From the NCBI GenBank assembly GCA_016845145.1, contig JAERTE010000143.1, positions 1 to 64,000 on the forward strand: a DNA stretch of 64,000 nt. Reading direction: 5' to 3'. The notes under the pieces were generated by a model. That model was not told the origin of the DNA. It worked only from the letters and a program-made list of their open reading frames with translations, and made no database searches. The DNA comes from Rhodospirillaceae bacterium (GTDB lineage: Bacteria > Pseudomonadota > Alphaproteobacteria > Rhodospirillales > Casp-alpha2). Position numbers and translations under genes: made by a program. Positions 26,066-36,462 of the stretch are shown in pieces (within the stretch, counting starts at the first letter, position 1; each line of letters begins with the position of its first letter).

Positions 26066-27862
26066 TTGAGGGATGTGACTCGTTTGTTCCGTTATCTGTT
26101 TCCACGTGGGTGGCAATTTGCCGCAACCTTTTGCCTATGTATGGGAATCACCATTGCGGGCGGGACCGCGACGGCGTCCACGCCGGACGTGTTGTCCGAC
26201 GCTGATGAGTCGCTGTACGCGGAAATTTTCCAAGTGCAGGAAAGCGGCAACTGGAAACGCGCAGACAGTCTGATCAAGAAACTATCCGACCCGATGCTGT
26301 TGGGACATGTTCTCGCACAACGTTACCTGCATCCAACGAAATACCGCTCACGCTACAAGGAACTGCGCGATTGGCTCGCGATTTACGCCGATCATCCGCA
26401 AGCGAGCCGGCTCTACAAATTGGCGCTCAGGCGGAAACCCAAGAATTGGCGCATGCCGACCGCACCGAAACGCGTCAAGCTCTCGACCGAGCGCCAAGCC
26501 AAATACCGCTCGACCCGGAAGATTCCGTCGAAACGCCTGAGCCGCTCGAACCGCGCAAAAGCCAGACAACTGCAAAGCCAGGTGCGCCGCGCATTTCGGC
26601 GGGGCCACACGCTGACGGCAAAGCGCGCGCTGCAAACCAAGGATGCCAAGCGCCTGCTCAGCACCGCGCAATTCGATAAACTGGCAGCGCGCTTGGGGGT
26701 TGCGTATTTCACCGACGGTCGCGACAAATGGGCACTCGATTGGGCCGGCAAAGCTGCCAAACGTTCAGGTAAGTTGGTCCCCGAGGCACACTGGACCACG
26801 GGCTTGGCATCCTGGCGCCAGGGCCGCAAGGACGTCGCCGCGCACCATTTCGAGGAAGCCGCGCGCAACTCGTCGGGCGCAGACTGGTTTCATGCCGGGG
26901 CGGCGTTCTGGGCAGCCCGTGCCCATCTGGTCAACCGCCAGCCGACACAGGTCAATGCTTGGCTGGAAGAAGCGGCCAAACATCCACGTACGTTCTATGG
27001 CCTACTCGCCGGACAAATTCTCGGCAAGCCAATGGCTTTCCAATGGACGCCGCCACCCTTAAGCAGCGGAACCGGCGCCAAGTTGATCAATCGACCACGC
27101 GGCAAGCGTGCCATGGCGCTGTTGCAAGTCGGTGACATTCATGCCGCCGAACGTGAATTGCGGGAATTGGCGCGCGGCGCCGATGACGAACTGGCCCAAG
27201 GCATCCTGGCTTTGGCGGCTCGGGGCAACATGGCCAGCTTGGCCGTTCGCTTGGACGCGCGCATGTATCCGCAAGGCGGCGGTTATGATGGGGCAGCCTA
27301 TCCCATTCCGGCTTACGTACCGGCAGAGGGTTTCCGCGTCGACCGGGCGCTGATCTACGCATTGATCCGCCAAGAATCGCGCTTTAACCCGAAAGCCAAG
27401 AGCTGGGCCGGCGCGCGCGGATTGATGCAACTGATGCCGGGCACGGCACGGTTTGTTGCGCGCTCCAAAGGCATCAAATATCGCTCACGGCGCAAGCTCT
27501 ACCAGCCGGAAATCAACCTGACGCTGGGCCAACGTTATATCGAAATGCTGCTCACCGACGGCAAAATCCAGGGCGATCTGTTTCTCATGGCCGCCGCCTG
27601 GAACGGCGGACCCGGCAACCTGAACAAATGGCGCAAACGCACTGATCACCTGGGCGACCCACTGTTCCTGATCGAGAGCCTGCCCAGCCGTGAAACCCGC
27701 AAGTTCATTGAGCGCGTTTTGGCCAACTTGTGGATCTATCGCCATCGCCTGGGCCAAGACACACCATCGCTCGACGCCATTGCCGCCGGCCAACGACCGG
27801 TGTATACCGCTCTCGGTCCCGATTCCGAAGAGGTTGCGCAAAACAATGGGTCACGCCAGTAA
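26066..27862 (+). CDS. slt: Soluble lytic murein transglycosylase (Slt70-like)
   Basis: I choose TTG 26066, five bases after AGGAAA. It gives a signal peptide ([10 protein letters not shown], hydrophobic core, cleavage near ATAST). An upstream TTG at 26000 lacks one. The mature protein is a helical superhelix followed by the transglycosylase domain. The catalytic Glu437 lies in IRQESRFNP, followed by [13 protein letters not shown] and AWNGGPGNL. It cleaves the MurNAc-GlcNAc bond of peptidoglycan in the periplasm. Residues 150-210 are rich in Arg/Lys. The gene overlaps moaB by 17 bp. Confidence 0.92.
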   Translation: MRDVTRLFRYLFPRGWQFAATFCLCMGITIAGGTATASTPDVLSDADESLYAEIFQVQESGNWKRADSLIKKLSDPMLLGHVLAQRYLHPTKYRSRYKELRDWLAIYADHPQASRLYKLALRRKPKNWRMPTAPKRVKLSTERQAKYRSTRKIPSKRLSRSNRAKARQLQSQVRRAFRRGHTLTAKRALQTKDAKRLLSTAQFDKLAARLGVAYFTDGRDKWALDWAGKAAKRSGKLVPEAHWTTGLASWRQGRKDVAAHHFEEAARNSSGADWFHAGAAFWAARAHLVNRQPTQVNAWLEEAAKHPRTFYGLLAGQILGKPMAFQWTPPPLSSGTGAKLINRPRGKRAMALLQVGDIHAAERELRELARGADDELAQGILALAARGNMASLAVRLDARMYPQGGGYDGAAYPIPAYVPAEGFRVDRALIYALIRQESRFNPKAKSWAGARGLMQLMPGTARFVARSKGIKYRSRRKLYQPEINLTLGQRYIEMLLTDGKIQGDLFLMAAAWNGGPGNLNKWRKRTDHLGDPLFLIESLPSRETRKFIERVLANLWIYRHRLGQDTPSLDAIAAGQRPVYTALGPDSEEVAQNNGSRQ

Positions 27863-28379
27863 AACCGAATTCCAACCCGTCAATATCGCTGTTTTGACGG
27901 TTTCCGATAGCCGCACATTGGCCGACGACCGTTCCGGCGACACGCTGGTACAGCGGCTCGAGTCCGCCGGCCACAAGCTCGCCGCACGCACCATCGTCAA
28001 AGACGAAGTGCCGCTGATATCCGAACAGCTACAAACCTGGGTCGCCGACGCCGGCATTGATGTGGTGATCGCGACAGGCGGCACCGGCGTCACCGGTCGT
28101 GACGTAACACCGGAAGCCTTTGCCACGGTATGGGAGAAAGAGATTCCGGGCTTCGGCGAATTGTTCCGCTGGATCAGCTATCAAAAAATCAAGACATCGA
28201 CCATCCAGTCGCGCGCCTGCGCCGGTGTTGCGGGCGGCACCTATATGTTTGCGCTGCCAGGCTCCACGGGTGCGTGCAAGGACGCCTGGGATGAGATTTT
28301 GCACGAGCAATTGGATATTCGCCACAAACCCTGCAACTTCGTCGAGATGATGCCGCGCCTGCAAGAGCATCTTGAATAG
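27846..28379 (+). CDS. moaB: Molybdenum cofactor biosynthesis protein MoaB
   Basis: The 177-residue protein has MoaB/Mog motifs: [33 protein letters not shown] and [13 protein letters not shown]. The family adenylylates molybdopterin. The start ATG 27846 lies inside the end of the slt gene. It belongs to a run of overlapping genes (slt, moaB, hydrolase, HAD). It would serve the molybdenum formate dehydrogenase encoded in the first third of the window, although that is a general role. Confidence 0.93.
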   Translation: MGHASKTEFQPVNIAVLTVSDSRTLADDRSGDTLVQRLESAGHKLAARTIVKDEVPLISEQLQTWVADAGIDVVIATGGTGVTGRDVTPEAFATVWEKEIPGFGELFRWISYQKIKTSTIQSRACAGVAGGTYMFALPGSTGACKDAWDEILHEQLDIRHKPCNFVEMMPRLQEHLE

Positions 28380-29115
28380 CACGCCAAACAGCGAAGACAA
28401 AAACCATCCGCACCTTGTGCTTTTACCGGGCATGATGTGCGACCACAGGCTATGGGATGACATGGCGGACGACCTGAGCCGCCACGCGACGCTCGGCTTC
28501 GGCGATCTGTCGCAAGGCGCAACGATCCCCGAAATGGCGTCCCAGGTCCTGGCCCGGGCACCGGCGACTTTCGTACTTTGCGGTTTTTCCATGGGCGGCT
28601 ACGTGGCGCAGGAAATCTATCGATTGGCGCCCGAACGGGTGTTGTCCCTTATTTTGATCAACACCTCTGCGACGGGCATCGTCCCATCGGAGCTCGATCG
28701 TCGGCGCGAGACGGCACAAATGATGGCCAACAAGCCGTTTAAGGGCGTCACCTCCGGCAATCTTAAACTCTCCGTGCATCCCTCTCGTGCCAAAGACCAG
28801 CATTTGCTCGATCATATTCAGAGCATGGCCTTGAGCCTGGGCAAAGACGTGTTCTTGCGACAACTGGTGATGCCCCGCGCGGATCGCCATAACGATCTTC
28901 AAGGCATCCGCTGCCCGACCTTGGTGGTCGCGGCGCGTGGCGACCGCATGCGCTCGGTTGAAGAATCACAATTGCTTGCCGATGGCATCCCCGGCGCTCG
29001 TCTGATTGTCTTCGAAGATTGCGGCCACATGACTCCACTGGAACACCCCGATGCGCTAAATAGAGTGCTTATAGATTGGTTGGACACATGCCTGACGACA
29101 GCATCAACACGGTAG
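28372..29115 (+). CDS. Alpha/beta hydrolase
   Basis: This 247-residue alpha/beta hydrolase has nucleophile Ser73 in CGFSMGGY, an acid in VVAARGDRM and the catalytic His in [12 protein letters not shown]. The oxyanion region is [14 protein letters not shown]. It starts at TTG 28372, overlapping the moaB stop as TTGAATAG and preceded by AAGAG. The substrate is unknown; an esterase or haloperoxidase-like role is possible. It overlaps the next gene by 28 bp, so the two are probably translated together. Confidence 0.82.
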   Translation: MNSTPNSEDKNHPHLVLLPGMMCDHRLWDDMADDLSRHATLGFGDLSQGATIPEMASQVLARAPATFVLCGFSMGGYVAQEIYRLAPERVLSLILINTSATGIVPSELDRRRETAQMMANKPFKGVTSGNLKLSVHPSRAKDQHLLDHIQSMALSLGKDVFLRQLVMPRADRHNDLQGIRCPTLVVAARGDRMRSVEESQLLADGIPGARLIVFEDCGHMTPLEHPDALNRVLIDWLDTCLTTASTR

Positions 29116-29705
29116 TCTTCGATATGGATGATGTGCTTTGCGACTATGATCGCGCGGCGCGCATCGCTCATATGGCCAAGACCACCGGGCTCGATCCCGA
29201 CGCCATCGTTGCCGCCATATGGGGAACGGGTTTCGATGACCGGGCCGATGAAGGCGAGTTCACGGCCCACACCTATCTGGCGGAGACGCAAAGTCGTCTC
29301 GGCGTTCGCATCTCTGCACAAGACTGGGCGGCTGCGCGCAAAGCCGGGATGACACCTCGCCCGGTCATACTTGAGATGGCACATCGGGTTGCCGAACGCA
29401 CCCAGGTGGCGGGGTTCACCAACAATGGTCCGCTGATGCGCGACATGATGGGCGATATTTTCCCAGAAGCCTTGGCACTCTTTGGCGAGCACTTGTACTT
29501 CTCGTGCGATATCGGTATCGGCAAGCCCGCACCGAAGGCTTTTCTCAAGATGCTGGAGCGGCTCGACGCAGAACCACGACGCACGCTATTCATCGACGAC
29601 AACGAAGGTTACATTCATGGTGCTGCCGAAGCAGGCCTGCACGTGCACCGCTACGTCGACGCCGATGCTCTGGCGCACCAACTTCAGGACTTTGGCTTAC
29701 TCTAA
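29088..29705 (+). CDS. HAD-family hydrolase (class IA-like)
   Basis: This 205-residue HAD enzyme has the nucleophile pair Asp12 and Asp14 in [13 protein letters not shown], a helical cap (residues 20-85), motif II TNNG in GFTNNGP, the Lys in GKPAPKAF, and the acidic motif [13 protein letters not shown]. It is a phosphatase or dehalogenase of unknown substrate. The start is ATG 29088; an earlier TTG (29076) is inside the upstream gene. Its stop overlaps the convergent malate synthase gene by 4 bp. Confidence 0.85.
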   Translation: MPDDSINTVVFDMDDVLCDYDRAARIAHMAKTTGLDPDAIVAAIWGTGFDDRADEGEFTAHTYLAETQSRLGVRISAQDWAAARKAGMTPRPVILEMAHRVAERTQVAGFTNNGPLMRDMMGDIFPEALALFGEHLYFSCDIGIGKPAPKAFLKMLERLDAEPRRTLFIDDNEGYIHGAAEAGLHVHRYVDADALAHQLQDFGLL

Positions 29706-31879
29706 TTCCCGTATTTCGTCTTCGCCTCGCGGCGACGAGCATGTAGCACGGGCTCGGTATAGCCGTTCGGCTGCTCACGCCCTTTCAACACAAGATCGCA
29801 AGCAGCACTGAATGCCACACTGTCGTCAAAATCAGGCGCCATGTTGCGGTAATCGGGATCAGCGGCATTCTGACCGTCGACCACATCAGCCATGCGCTTC
29901 ATGGTTTCCATTACCTGGGCCTCAGTGCAGACACCATGGTGCAGCCAGTTGGCGATGTGCTGGGCGGAGATGCGCAAGGTGGCGCGGTCTTCCATGAGAC
30001 CGACGTTGTTGATATCCGGCACCTTGGAGCACCCGACGCCACTGTCGATCCAACGCACCACGTAACCCAGGATACCTTGCGCGTTGTTGTCCAGCTCCTG
30101 CTGAATTTCCTCTTCCGACCAATTCGGCCGGTCCGCCATGGGAATGGTCAGAATGTCATCCAGGCTGGCGCGTTCGCGCGTCTTGATGGCGTCCTGGCGG
30201 GCCAGCACGTCGATGTTGTGATAATGCGTAGCATGCAGCGTCGCAGCCGTCGGTGACGGCACCCAGGCCGTGTTGGCGCCAGCTTCGGGATGCGCCGACT
30301 TGGCCTCCAACATAGCCGCCATCAAATCAGGCATGGCCCACATGCCCTTGCCGATCTGAGCCCGGCCTTCGAGCCCGCAATGCAAGCCGACGTCGACGTT
30401 CCAGTCTTCATAGGCGACAATCCAGGGCGTCGATTTGACATCATTCTTGCGCACCATAGGACCGGCCTCCATGGCCGTGTGAATTTCGTCGCCCGTGCGG
30501 TCCAGGAAGCCCGTGTTGATAAACACCACACGGCCCTTAGCCGCGCGGATGCACTCCTTGAGGTTCACCGTGGTGCGGCGCTCTTCATCCATGATGCCCA
30601 TTTTGAGGGTGTTGTTCTCAAGCCCAAGCGCGGCCTCGACCCGGCCAAACAATTCGTTGGCGAAAGCCACTTCCTCAGGCCCGTGCATTTTCGGCTTAAC
30701 AATATAAACCGAGCCTGTGCGGCTGTTGGTCACCGTGCCGAGCTTTTTCAGGTCATGCATGGCAATCAGGCTGGAGATCATGGCATCCATGATCTCTTCC
30801 GGAATCTCATTGGCGTCTTTATCCAGGATGGCATTGGTGGTGATTACCGCACCGACATTGCGCACCAGCATCAGCGAACGCCCATGCAGAGCCAAGTGGC
30901 CTCCGAACGGGGCAGTATACTCCCGATCTGCATTGAGGCGGCGGACAACGGTATCACCGCCCTTCTCGAAGCTATCGGAGAGGTCTCCGTTCATCAGGCC
31001 GAGCCAGTTGCGATAAGCGTGCACTTTGTCGGCGGCATCGACGCAAGCGACCGAATCTTCCAGATCAATGATCGTGGTGACAGCGGATTCCAGTACCAGG
31101 TCGGCAATTCCCGCCGGATCGGTCTTGCCGATAGGATGCGTGCGGTCGATCCGAATATCCAAGTGCAAACCGTGATTGATCAGCAACACGGACGTCGGGT
31201 CGGCGGTATCTCCCTGGTAGCCGGCGAACTGGCTGTCATCGGCGAGCTTTGAGACTGTTCCATCGGAAAGCGTTACGGCAAGATGGCCGTCTTGCACCGC
31301 ATAACCCGTGGCGTCCTTGTGTGATCCTTGTGCCAGCGGCGCCGCGTCATCGAGCAACGTCCGCGCCCATGCAATGACCTTCTCGCCACGCTTTGGATTA
31401 TAGCCGCCGCTGCGATCCGCGCCGTCATCTTCAGATATGGCGTCGGTACCATACAAGGCGTCATACAAGCTGCCCCAGCGTGCATTTGCCGCATTCAAGG
31501 CATAACGCGCGATGGTAACCGGCACCACCAACTGAGGCCCCGGAATATGAGCAATCTCTTCGTCGACAAACTCCGTCTCGACGGAGAAATCCGCACCTTC
31601 GGCCACCAGATAGCCGATCTCTTGCAAAAACGCTTTGTAAGCCGCCGCATCATGGTCCTGGCTTTTGTGGTCCCGATGCCATTGATCGAGCTTGGCTTGG
31701 ATATCATCGCGTTTGGCCAAAAGCGCACGGTTCTTCGGCGCCAGGTCGTGAACCACCTTATCCATGGCTGACCAAAATCCGTCCGCCGTAACTCCGGTAC
31801 CGGTTACCGCTTCGCGGTTGATGAAATCGTAAAGCTCGTTGGCAACCTGAAGATTGCCTGCCTGGACCATATCGGACAT
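29702..31879 (-). CDS. glcB: Malate synthase G
   Basis: This is a full 725-residue malate synthase G. It condenses glyoxylate with acetyl-CoA to malate in the glyoxylate or glycolate pathways. Key blocks are [13 protein letters not shown], the catalytic-loop region [18 protein letters not shown]-like, [19 protein letters not shown], and [21 protein letters not shown]-type (here [21 protein letters not shown] without the last residues). It is monocistronic. It does not share a strand with the oxalate set, but glyoxylate use is metabolically close to C2 acids. Confidence 0.96.
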   Translation of the reverse strand: MSDMVQAGNLQVANELYDFINREAVTGTGVTADGFWSAMDKVVHDLAPKNRALLAKRDDIQAKLDQWHRDHKSQDHDAAAYKAFLQEIGYLVAEGADFSVETEFVDEEIAHIPGPQLVVPVTIARYALNAANARWGSLYDALYGTDAISEDDGADRSGGYNPKRGEKVIAWARTLLDDAAPLAQGSHKDATGYAVQDGHLAVTLSDGTVSKLADDSQFAGYQGDTADPTSVLLINHGLHLDIRIDRTHPIGKTDPAGIADLVLESAVTTIIDLEDSVACVDAADKVHAYRNWLGLMNGDLSDSFEKGGDTVVRRLNADREYTAPFGGHLALHGRSLMLVRNVGAVITTNAILDKDANEIPEEIMDAMISSLIAMHDLKKLGTVTNSRTGSVYIVKPKMHGPEEVAFANELFGRVEAALGLENNTLKMGIMDEERRTTVNLKECIRAAKGRVVFINTGFLDRTGDEIHTAMEAGPMVRKNDVKSTPWIVAYEDWNVDVGLHCGLEGRAQIGKGMWAMPDLMAAMLEAKSAHPEAGANTAWVPSPTAATLHATHYHNIDVLARQDAIKTRERASLDDILTIPMADRPNWSEEEIQQELDNNAQGILGYVVRWIDSGVGCSKVPDINNVGLMEDRATLRISAQHIANWLHHGVCTEAQVMETMKRMADVVDGQNAADPDYRNMAPDFDDSVAFSAACDLVLKGREQPNGYTEPVLHARRREAKTKYGN

Positions 31880-31999
31880 TTTTTCCCCGCGTCATTTTTG
31901 TTGAGACGATGTCATTGACCCGCAGAACTTATCGACAACTCCCTGATCTGCAAGAACCTTCCGGGGAAATTCACTTGTGCCGCAGACGCATAGCCAATG

Positions 32000-32818
32000 T
32001 CAGCTGAGATACCCGCCGGTCTCGTCGAAAAACGGATGCGGTCCATCATGCTCGCCGATATAGGAAAGATGGGCCACGAGCCGGCCCTCTTCGGACAAAT
32101 AGACCAGACGGCAAGCCGGCGGTTCCATATGAAAGGCCGGTGCCCCGTCAGGATCGAAATCCAAACTGACGGCGTGCGCCGGGCTCGGGGCGATACTGGC
32201 CATTGTGCCGTGCCACAGCACCGAAATATCGCGGTGCACATGGCCACACAAGACCATCTGCACCTGCGGGTGGGCTGCCATCAGGGCACCTAACTCGTCA
32301 CCGCCGCGGCAATTCTGCACATCCATGTGGCGGATACCGGTATGGAAAGGCGGATGGTGCATGAATAATAGGGTCGGCTTGTTGAGCTCCTTGTTCAATT
32401 CATTGGCCAACCACCTGCGTCGCCGGTCACAAACCATGCCGCCCGCCTCTCCAGCCTCGGTGCTGTCCAAGCCGATCAGGCGCACGGGGAAAGTGTCGAC
32501 CACGTAACAGATAAAATCATCATCCGGTATGTAAGCATGATCATCGAAGGCGCGTCGCAATGCGTCTGGGCGATCATGATTGCCCGGCACGATGAAATAC
32601 GGCATCGCCAATTCATCCAACAACGATTTCGCCAATGCATATTCTTCCGGAAGGCCGAAATCACAGATATCGCCCGTCACCAGGGCGACGGATGGGCGAA
32701 TGGGCAGCGCATTCAGATGCGCCACCGCGCGGGCCAGAAATCCCGCCGTATCGACCTTGCCATAGGCCAAGTCTCCCTCACGGCGGATGTGCGTGTCGGT
32801 AATTTGTGCGATGATCAT
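32000..32818 (-). CDS. CpdA-like metallophosphoesterase (cyclic nucleotide phosphodiesterase family)
   Basis: This 272-residue calcineurin-fold enzyme has the five metal motifs: ITDTHIR, VTGDICDFG, PGNHDRPD, FMHHPPFHTG and CGHVHRD. The order and the length match CpdA-like class III cyclic-nucleotide phosphodiesterases. The start ATG 32818 is the closest fit; an upstream ATG extends a poorly supported N-terminus. It may hydrolyse cAMP made by cyclases such as the one at 3820, but the substrate is not proven. It is divergent from the small hypothetical gene. Confidence 0.8.
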   Translation of the reverse strand: MIIAQITDTHIRREGDLAYGKVDTAGFLARAVAHLNALPIRPSVALVTGDICDFGLPEEYALAKSLLDELAMPYFIVPGNHDRPDALRRAFDDHAYIPDDDFICYVVDTFPVRLIGLDSTEAGEAGGMVCDRRRRWLANELNKELNKPTLLFMHHPPFHTGIRHMDVQNCRGGDELGALMAAHPQVQMVLCGHVHRDISVLWHGTMASIAPSPAHAVSLDFDPDGAPAFHMEPPACRLVYLSEEGRLVAHLSYIGEHDGPHPFFDETGGYLS

Positions 32819-32929
32819 GAATACAATTATACCCACTCTGCGCCATGAAAACACCGCGTGGTTACCTTTTGTTTTTCCCGCGCAGGTTTCCTATCATGGC
32901 CGTCAATTCATAAATCGAGGAGAACCCAC

Positions 32930-33232
32930 GTGAGCGACCAACGTGCACCAGAATATTTCGCCGACCTGATCAGCAATGTCTCGCACGCCAACGGCGTTTT
33001 CCGCATCACCTTCGCCGAACAGGAAGCCGAGAACAACGTCTCCGATACGGTACGGCTGCTCATTCCAGCCAACCAGTTGCAAAATGTGATGCAGGGCATC
33101 GCCAATGCGGCCACTGAAATCCGCGACAAGATGCAGCAGGCACAAGCTGTTTCGGGTGACGATGACACAACCATTGGATCACCGGCGGTTGAAGAACCAG
33201 AGACAGATAAAAAGGGTAAGAAAAAGACCTGA
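32930..33232 (+). CDS. Small conserved hypothetical protein
   Basis: The 100-residue protein starts at GTG 32930, seven bases after GAGGAG, which fixes the start. Residues 1-65 form a compact pattern of strands and helices (APEYFADLISNVSHANGVFR, then DTVRLLIPANQLQNVM). The C-terminal third is charged and Lys-rich (ETDKKGKKKT) and probably disordered. I do not recognise the family, although the layout resembles small DUF3467-type proteins. It is monocistronic and convergent with the secretion operon. Confidence 0.7.
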   Translation: MSDQRAPEYFADLISNVSHANGVFRITFAEQEAENNVSDTVRLLIPANQLQNVMQGIANAATEIRDKMQQAQAVSGDDDTTIGSPAVEEPETDKKGKKKT

Positions 33233-33265
33233 GACGGGTTTTACGCCCCCCTCTCGGGCATCGGT

Positions 33266-34567
33266 TCAACGCTCTCGATTGGCATCGGCAAGTGAGCTCC
33301 ACGCCGGTCCCAATACGTACTCCAATACGGTCCTGTCGCCCGTAATGATACTGACCGCCATCTGCATACCGGGAAACAGGTTGTATTTTTGCGTACCGCG
33401 CTCGAAATATCCTTTGTCGGTGACAATGCGCACTTTGTAGTAGGGCATGCCGTCAGGCGTCATCAGGGTGTCGGGACTGACGCTGACCACGGTGCCGTCC
33501 AAGCCGCCGAAACGCATGGCATCGGCGGATGCCAGCTTAACCACTGCCAGTTGCCCAGCCGCCACGTAACCGATGTCACTGGTCGGCAGTTTCGCCTCAA
33601 CGATCAGTTTGTCGCCCGCCGGCACCAGTTCAGCAATGGGGTCTCCGGGTCGGATGACCCCGCCTACAGTGACCACGTGCAAGGTTTTGATCACACCATC
33701 AACCGGTGAGCGCACGGTCGTACGTGCGAGACTGTCTTTGAACTTTTTCACCCGCTCGCGCAACTCGCCAAGTGTCAGGCGCACCTCGTTCAATGCCTTC
33801 TGATTTTCATCGGCGAAAACGCTTTGGATATTCAGCAGTTCGGCGTTCGCCTCCTTCAGTGCCGAGCGGGCGCGTGCCAGCGCCGCCGTATCGGTTTCGA
33901 CCCCGCCCTGTAATTGCCGAAGTTCCTTCAGGAGATCGAGATGACGGAACCGGTTGGTCAGGTTGTCTCGCAACAGGTCTTCACTGATACCTACCTGTTC
34001 TTGCACCAGCTTCAGGCTTTTGCGTTGGTTGCCGATACGGGTCGATATTTCCTTGATTTCCTGTTCGCGTTGGAACGTCGCTTCTTTCTGGCGCACCAGT
34101 TCGCTTTTATGGCGCGCCATTTGGGTCTTGAACTGCTGGCTCGCCTGGCCCACCAGAAGCTTCTCCGAAGCCACGAGATCCGGCGGGAATTCCGGCAACG
34201 GCACTCCCTTGATCAATCCTTCAATGCGGGCCTCGTCGATACGCAACGATTTCAACCGGACACTCAGTTCTCCCACATCGGCACCGCTGGCGGTCGGCTC
34301 CAGCACGACCAACGTTTGACCCTTGGCCACGGATTCGCCTTCCCGCACACTGATCTCGCGGATAATGCCGCCCTCCAGGTGCTGCACGGTCTTGATTTGC
34401 GTGGATGGAATCACTTCGCCGGTGGCCATGCTGACAATATCGAGCGGGCTGACGGCGGCCCATGTCCCGAAGGCAACAACCGCTGCCGTGCAAAGCGCGA
34501 ACGTCAAGTGAGCGGATTTACCGACTCGCTCGGAAGGCGTGGTCACCGTGGTGGGGGCGGCGGTCAA
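33266..34567 (-). CDS. HlyD-family membrane fusion protein of type I secretion
   Basis: This 433-residue periplasmic adaptor has one N-terminal membrane segment (residues 19-40, HLTFALCTAAVVAFGTWAAV), the lipoyl-like region EGGIIREISVREGESVAKGQ, a long alpha hairpin at about 95-270, and a C-terminal beta-barrel domain with GGVIRPGDPIAELVP. It bridges the ABC exporter and a TolC-like outer-membrane protein, which is not encoded here. The TTG start overlaps the ABC gene stop (TTGA), behind GGTGGAG. It probably serves the giant RTX protein at 41671. Confidence 0.92.
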   Translation of the reverse strand: MTAAPTTVTTPSERVGKSAHLTFALCTAAVVAFGTWAAVSPLDIVSMATGEVIPSTQIKTVQHLEGGIIREISVREGESVAKGQTLVVLEPTASGADVGELSVRLKSLRIDEARIEGLIKGVPLPEFPPDLVASEKLLVGQASQQFKTQMARHKSELVRQKEATFQREQEIKEISTRIGNQRKSLKLVQEQVGISEDLLRDNLTNRFRHLDLLKELRQLQGGVETDTAALARARSALKEANAELLNIQSVFADENQKALNEVRLTLGELRERVKKFKDSLARTTVRSPVDGVIKTLHVVTVGGVIRPGDPIAELVPAGDKLIVEAKLPTSDIGYVAAGQLAVVKLASADAMRFGGLDGTVVSVSPDTLMTPDGMPYYKVRIVTDKGYFERGTQKYNLFPGMQMAVSIITGDRTVLEYVLGPAWSSLADANRER

Positions 34568-36432
34568 TCTCCACCTCTCTTGCCGTTAATGACGGCATAG
34601 CGCTGGGCAACATTGTCCACCGTCAGGGGCTCATCGGGATCAAGCGGTTCAATGTTCGTGCCATCATCGACTTCAGACTCTTGTTCCGGCAGCTCTTCTG
34701 TTGGTGTCGCCGTCGGCGGCGCTTCGGCAAGGTCTTCCGGCTCAGGTGCCGTGCTTTGCGTTGGCGCTGGTGCTGGCGTATCAACGCCGCCGAAATGCAG
34801 TGTCGGCGTGGGTTTTTCGTTGAGATCCAACACGCCGTGCTGGCCTTTCACGATGTTCGGATCGTGCGACATGATGATGATCGTCCGCCCGGCTTTGGCC
34901 AACGCACCGAGAATTTGGTGTACGGCCTTGGCGCCCTCCGCATCCAAGCTTTCCGTCGGTTCATCAATCAGCACCAGCATACCTTTGGTGGTCAGGCCTC
35001 GCGCCAATGCGATCCGCCGGCGGATACCCTCGGACAGACGCCAACCGTTTTCCACGACCTGTGTGTCGAAACCCTCTGCGCTTTCGTCCAAAAAACGTCG
35101 GAGCCCGCACTGGTCAATAATCTGATTGAGTTCGTGCTCGTCGATCTCCGGGTTGTTGATTCGCAGATTTTCGCCAATGGTACCATTCAACAGCGCGGGC
35201 TCTTGCGGCAGATAAACCACCTGACGGCGCCACCATTCCGGCGCCACCTGTTTCAAATCCAGGCCATCGACCAACACCTGCCCCCGCGCCGGTTCCAAAA
35301 GCCCCATCAAAAGCCGAGCGAATGTTGTCTTGCCGGTTCCATTGGCGCCACAGACAACCAATACCGAGCCCGGCGCCAAATTCAAATTTAGTGATTCAAA
35401 AATCGGCGTCGCCGCACCGGGGAAAGAAAATGCCAGATCCCGAAGCTCGATCGTGCCGGAATACTCACGTAACGCAGATCCGCTGGTGGCCTCTAGCGGT
35501 GCTTGCATTAACTTCTTGAACATCTCCAGTGATTGGCGGGCCTTGGCGAAACTAGCCCCCAATTGCGAAAATTTGCTGATCGGCTGCAAAGCGCGGGCCG
35601 CCATGATGTTGGCGCCGATCATGATGCCCACGTCCAACTCGCCCAGGACCACCAAGACCGCACCGGTGGTAATCACCGCTACACCCATGAAGCCGTTGGC
35701 GCTTTGGGTGATGCTTTGCACCAAACCTTGGCGGCTGGTCATCTTCCGGCGCAGGCCTTGGATCTGGTAGACATGGTCACGCCAGGCATTGCGCAAGAAA
35801 TCACCGGCGTTGAAGGACCTGATCGTGTCGCCTTCGCGGCTCGCCGTGCTGACAAGCGCGCTGCCAACCCCGGACACCTGCTGCACTTCGGCGGTCATTT
35901 TCTGCATGGAAAGTCCACCGACGACGCCCGCTGCGAATACTGACACCAGAAATGCCAACACGACGTAGGCAATGGCCGGCTCCAGAAGATAGAGCGCGAA
36001 GACAAACAACAAGGCGAAAGGCACGTCCAGAATTGTGGTGATGTTGTTGGCGTTATAGGCGGTCTCGATGGCCTGCGCTCCGTTGACCACTTCGCGCCGG
36101 GTTTCCGGCGGTATCTGCTCCACCGCGCCGGTTCTTGCCATCGTTAGCACAGTATAACCGTCGATAGCGGTTTTCTCGTCGGGCAATACACTGATGCCAC
36201 GCGCGATATGAAGCCGAGATTGACGGAACGCCAACTCCAGGCCCAAGGCGATCAAAACACCTGTCGTCAGAGTCACCAAGGTCGCATCGACACCGTTGGC
36301 GACGTAACGGTTGAGCACCTGCATGACGAACAAAGGTTGCGCCAACGCCAGTATATTGATGAACAGGGACGCAACGACCAACTCAATCGCCAGACCCGGC
36401 GTCGCCATAAAGCGTTTTAGAAGCTCGTTCAT
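34564..36432 (-). CDS. Type I secretion ABC exporter (permease-ATPase)
   Basis: The 622-residue protein has a six-helix membrane domain (residues about 15-290) and an ATPase domain with Walker A CGANGTGKTTFARL, signature LSEGIRRRIALARGL and Walker B GMLVLIDEPTESLD. It lacks the C39 or CLD leader domain, so it fits the PrtD/LapB-like group without N-terminal processing. The last 70 residues form an unusual Pro/Glu/Thr-rich acidic tail (for example PAPTQSTAPEPEDLAEAPPT). It is the first gene of the exporter pair and is probably co-transcribed with the TIGR03032-like gene 30 bp upstream. The substrate is most likely the RTX giant. Confidence 0.9.
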   Translation of the reverse strand: MNELLKRFMATPGLAIELVVASLFINILALAQPLFVMQVLNRYVANGVDATLVTLTTGVLIALGLELAFRQSRLHIARGISVLPDEKTAIDGYTVLTMARTGAVEQIPPETRREVVNGAQAIETAYNANNITTILDVPFALLFVFALYLLEPAIAYVVLAFLVSVFAAGVVGGLSMQKMTAEVQQVSGVGSALVSTASREGDTIRSFNAGDFLRNAWRDHVYQIQGLRRKMTSRQGLVQSITQSANGFMGVAVITTGAVLVVLGELDVGIMIGANIMAARALQPISKFSQLGASFAKARQSLEMFKKLMQAPLEATSGSALREYSGTIELRDLAFSFPGAATPIFESLNLNLAPGSVLVVCGANGTGKTTFARLLMGLLEPARGQVLVDGLDLKQVAPEWWRRQVVYLPQEPALLNGTIGENLRINNPEIDEHELNQIIDQCGLRRFLDESAEGFDTQVVENGWRLSEGIRRRIALARGLTTKGMLVLIDEPTESLDAEGAKAVHQILGALAKAGRTIIIMSHDPNIVKGQHGVLDLNEKPTPTLHFGGVDTPAPAPTQSTAPEPEDLAEAPPTATPTEELPEQESEVDDGTNIEPLDPDEPLTVDNVAQRYAVINGKRGGD

Positions 36433-36462
36433 TGCAGGTTCGTTCCGCCCATGCCCGCCTGA

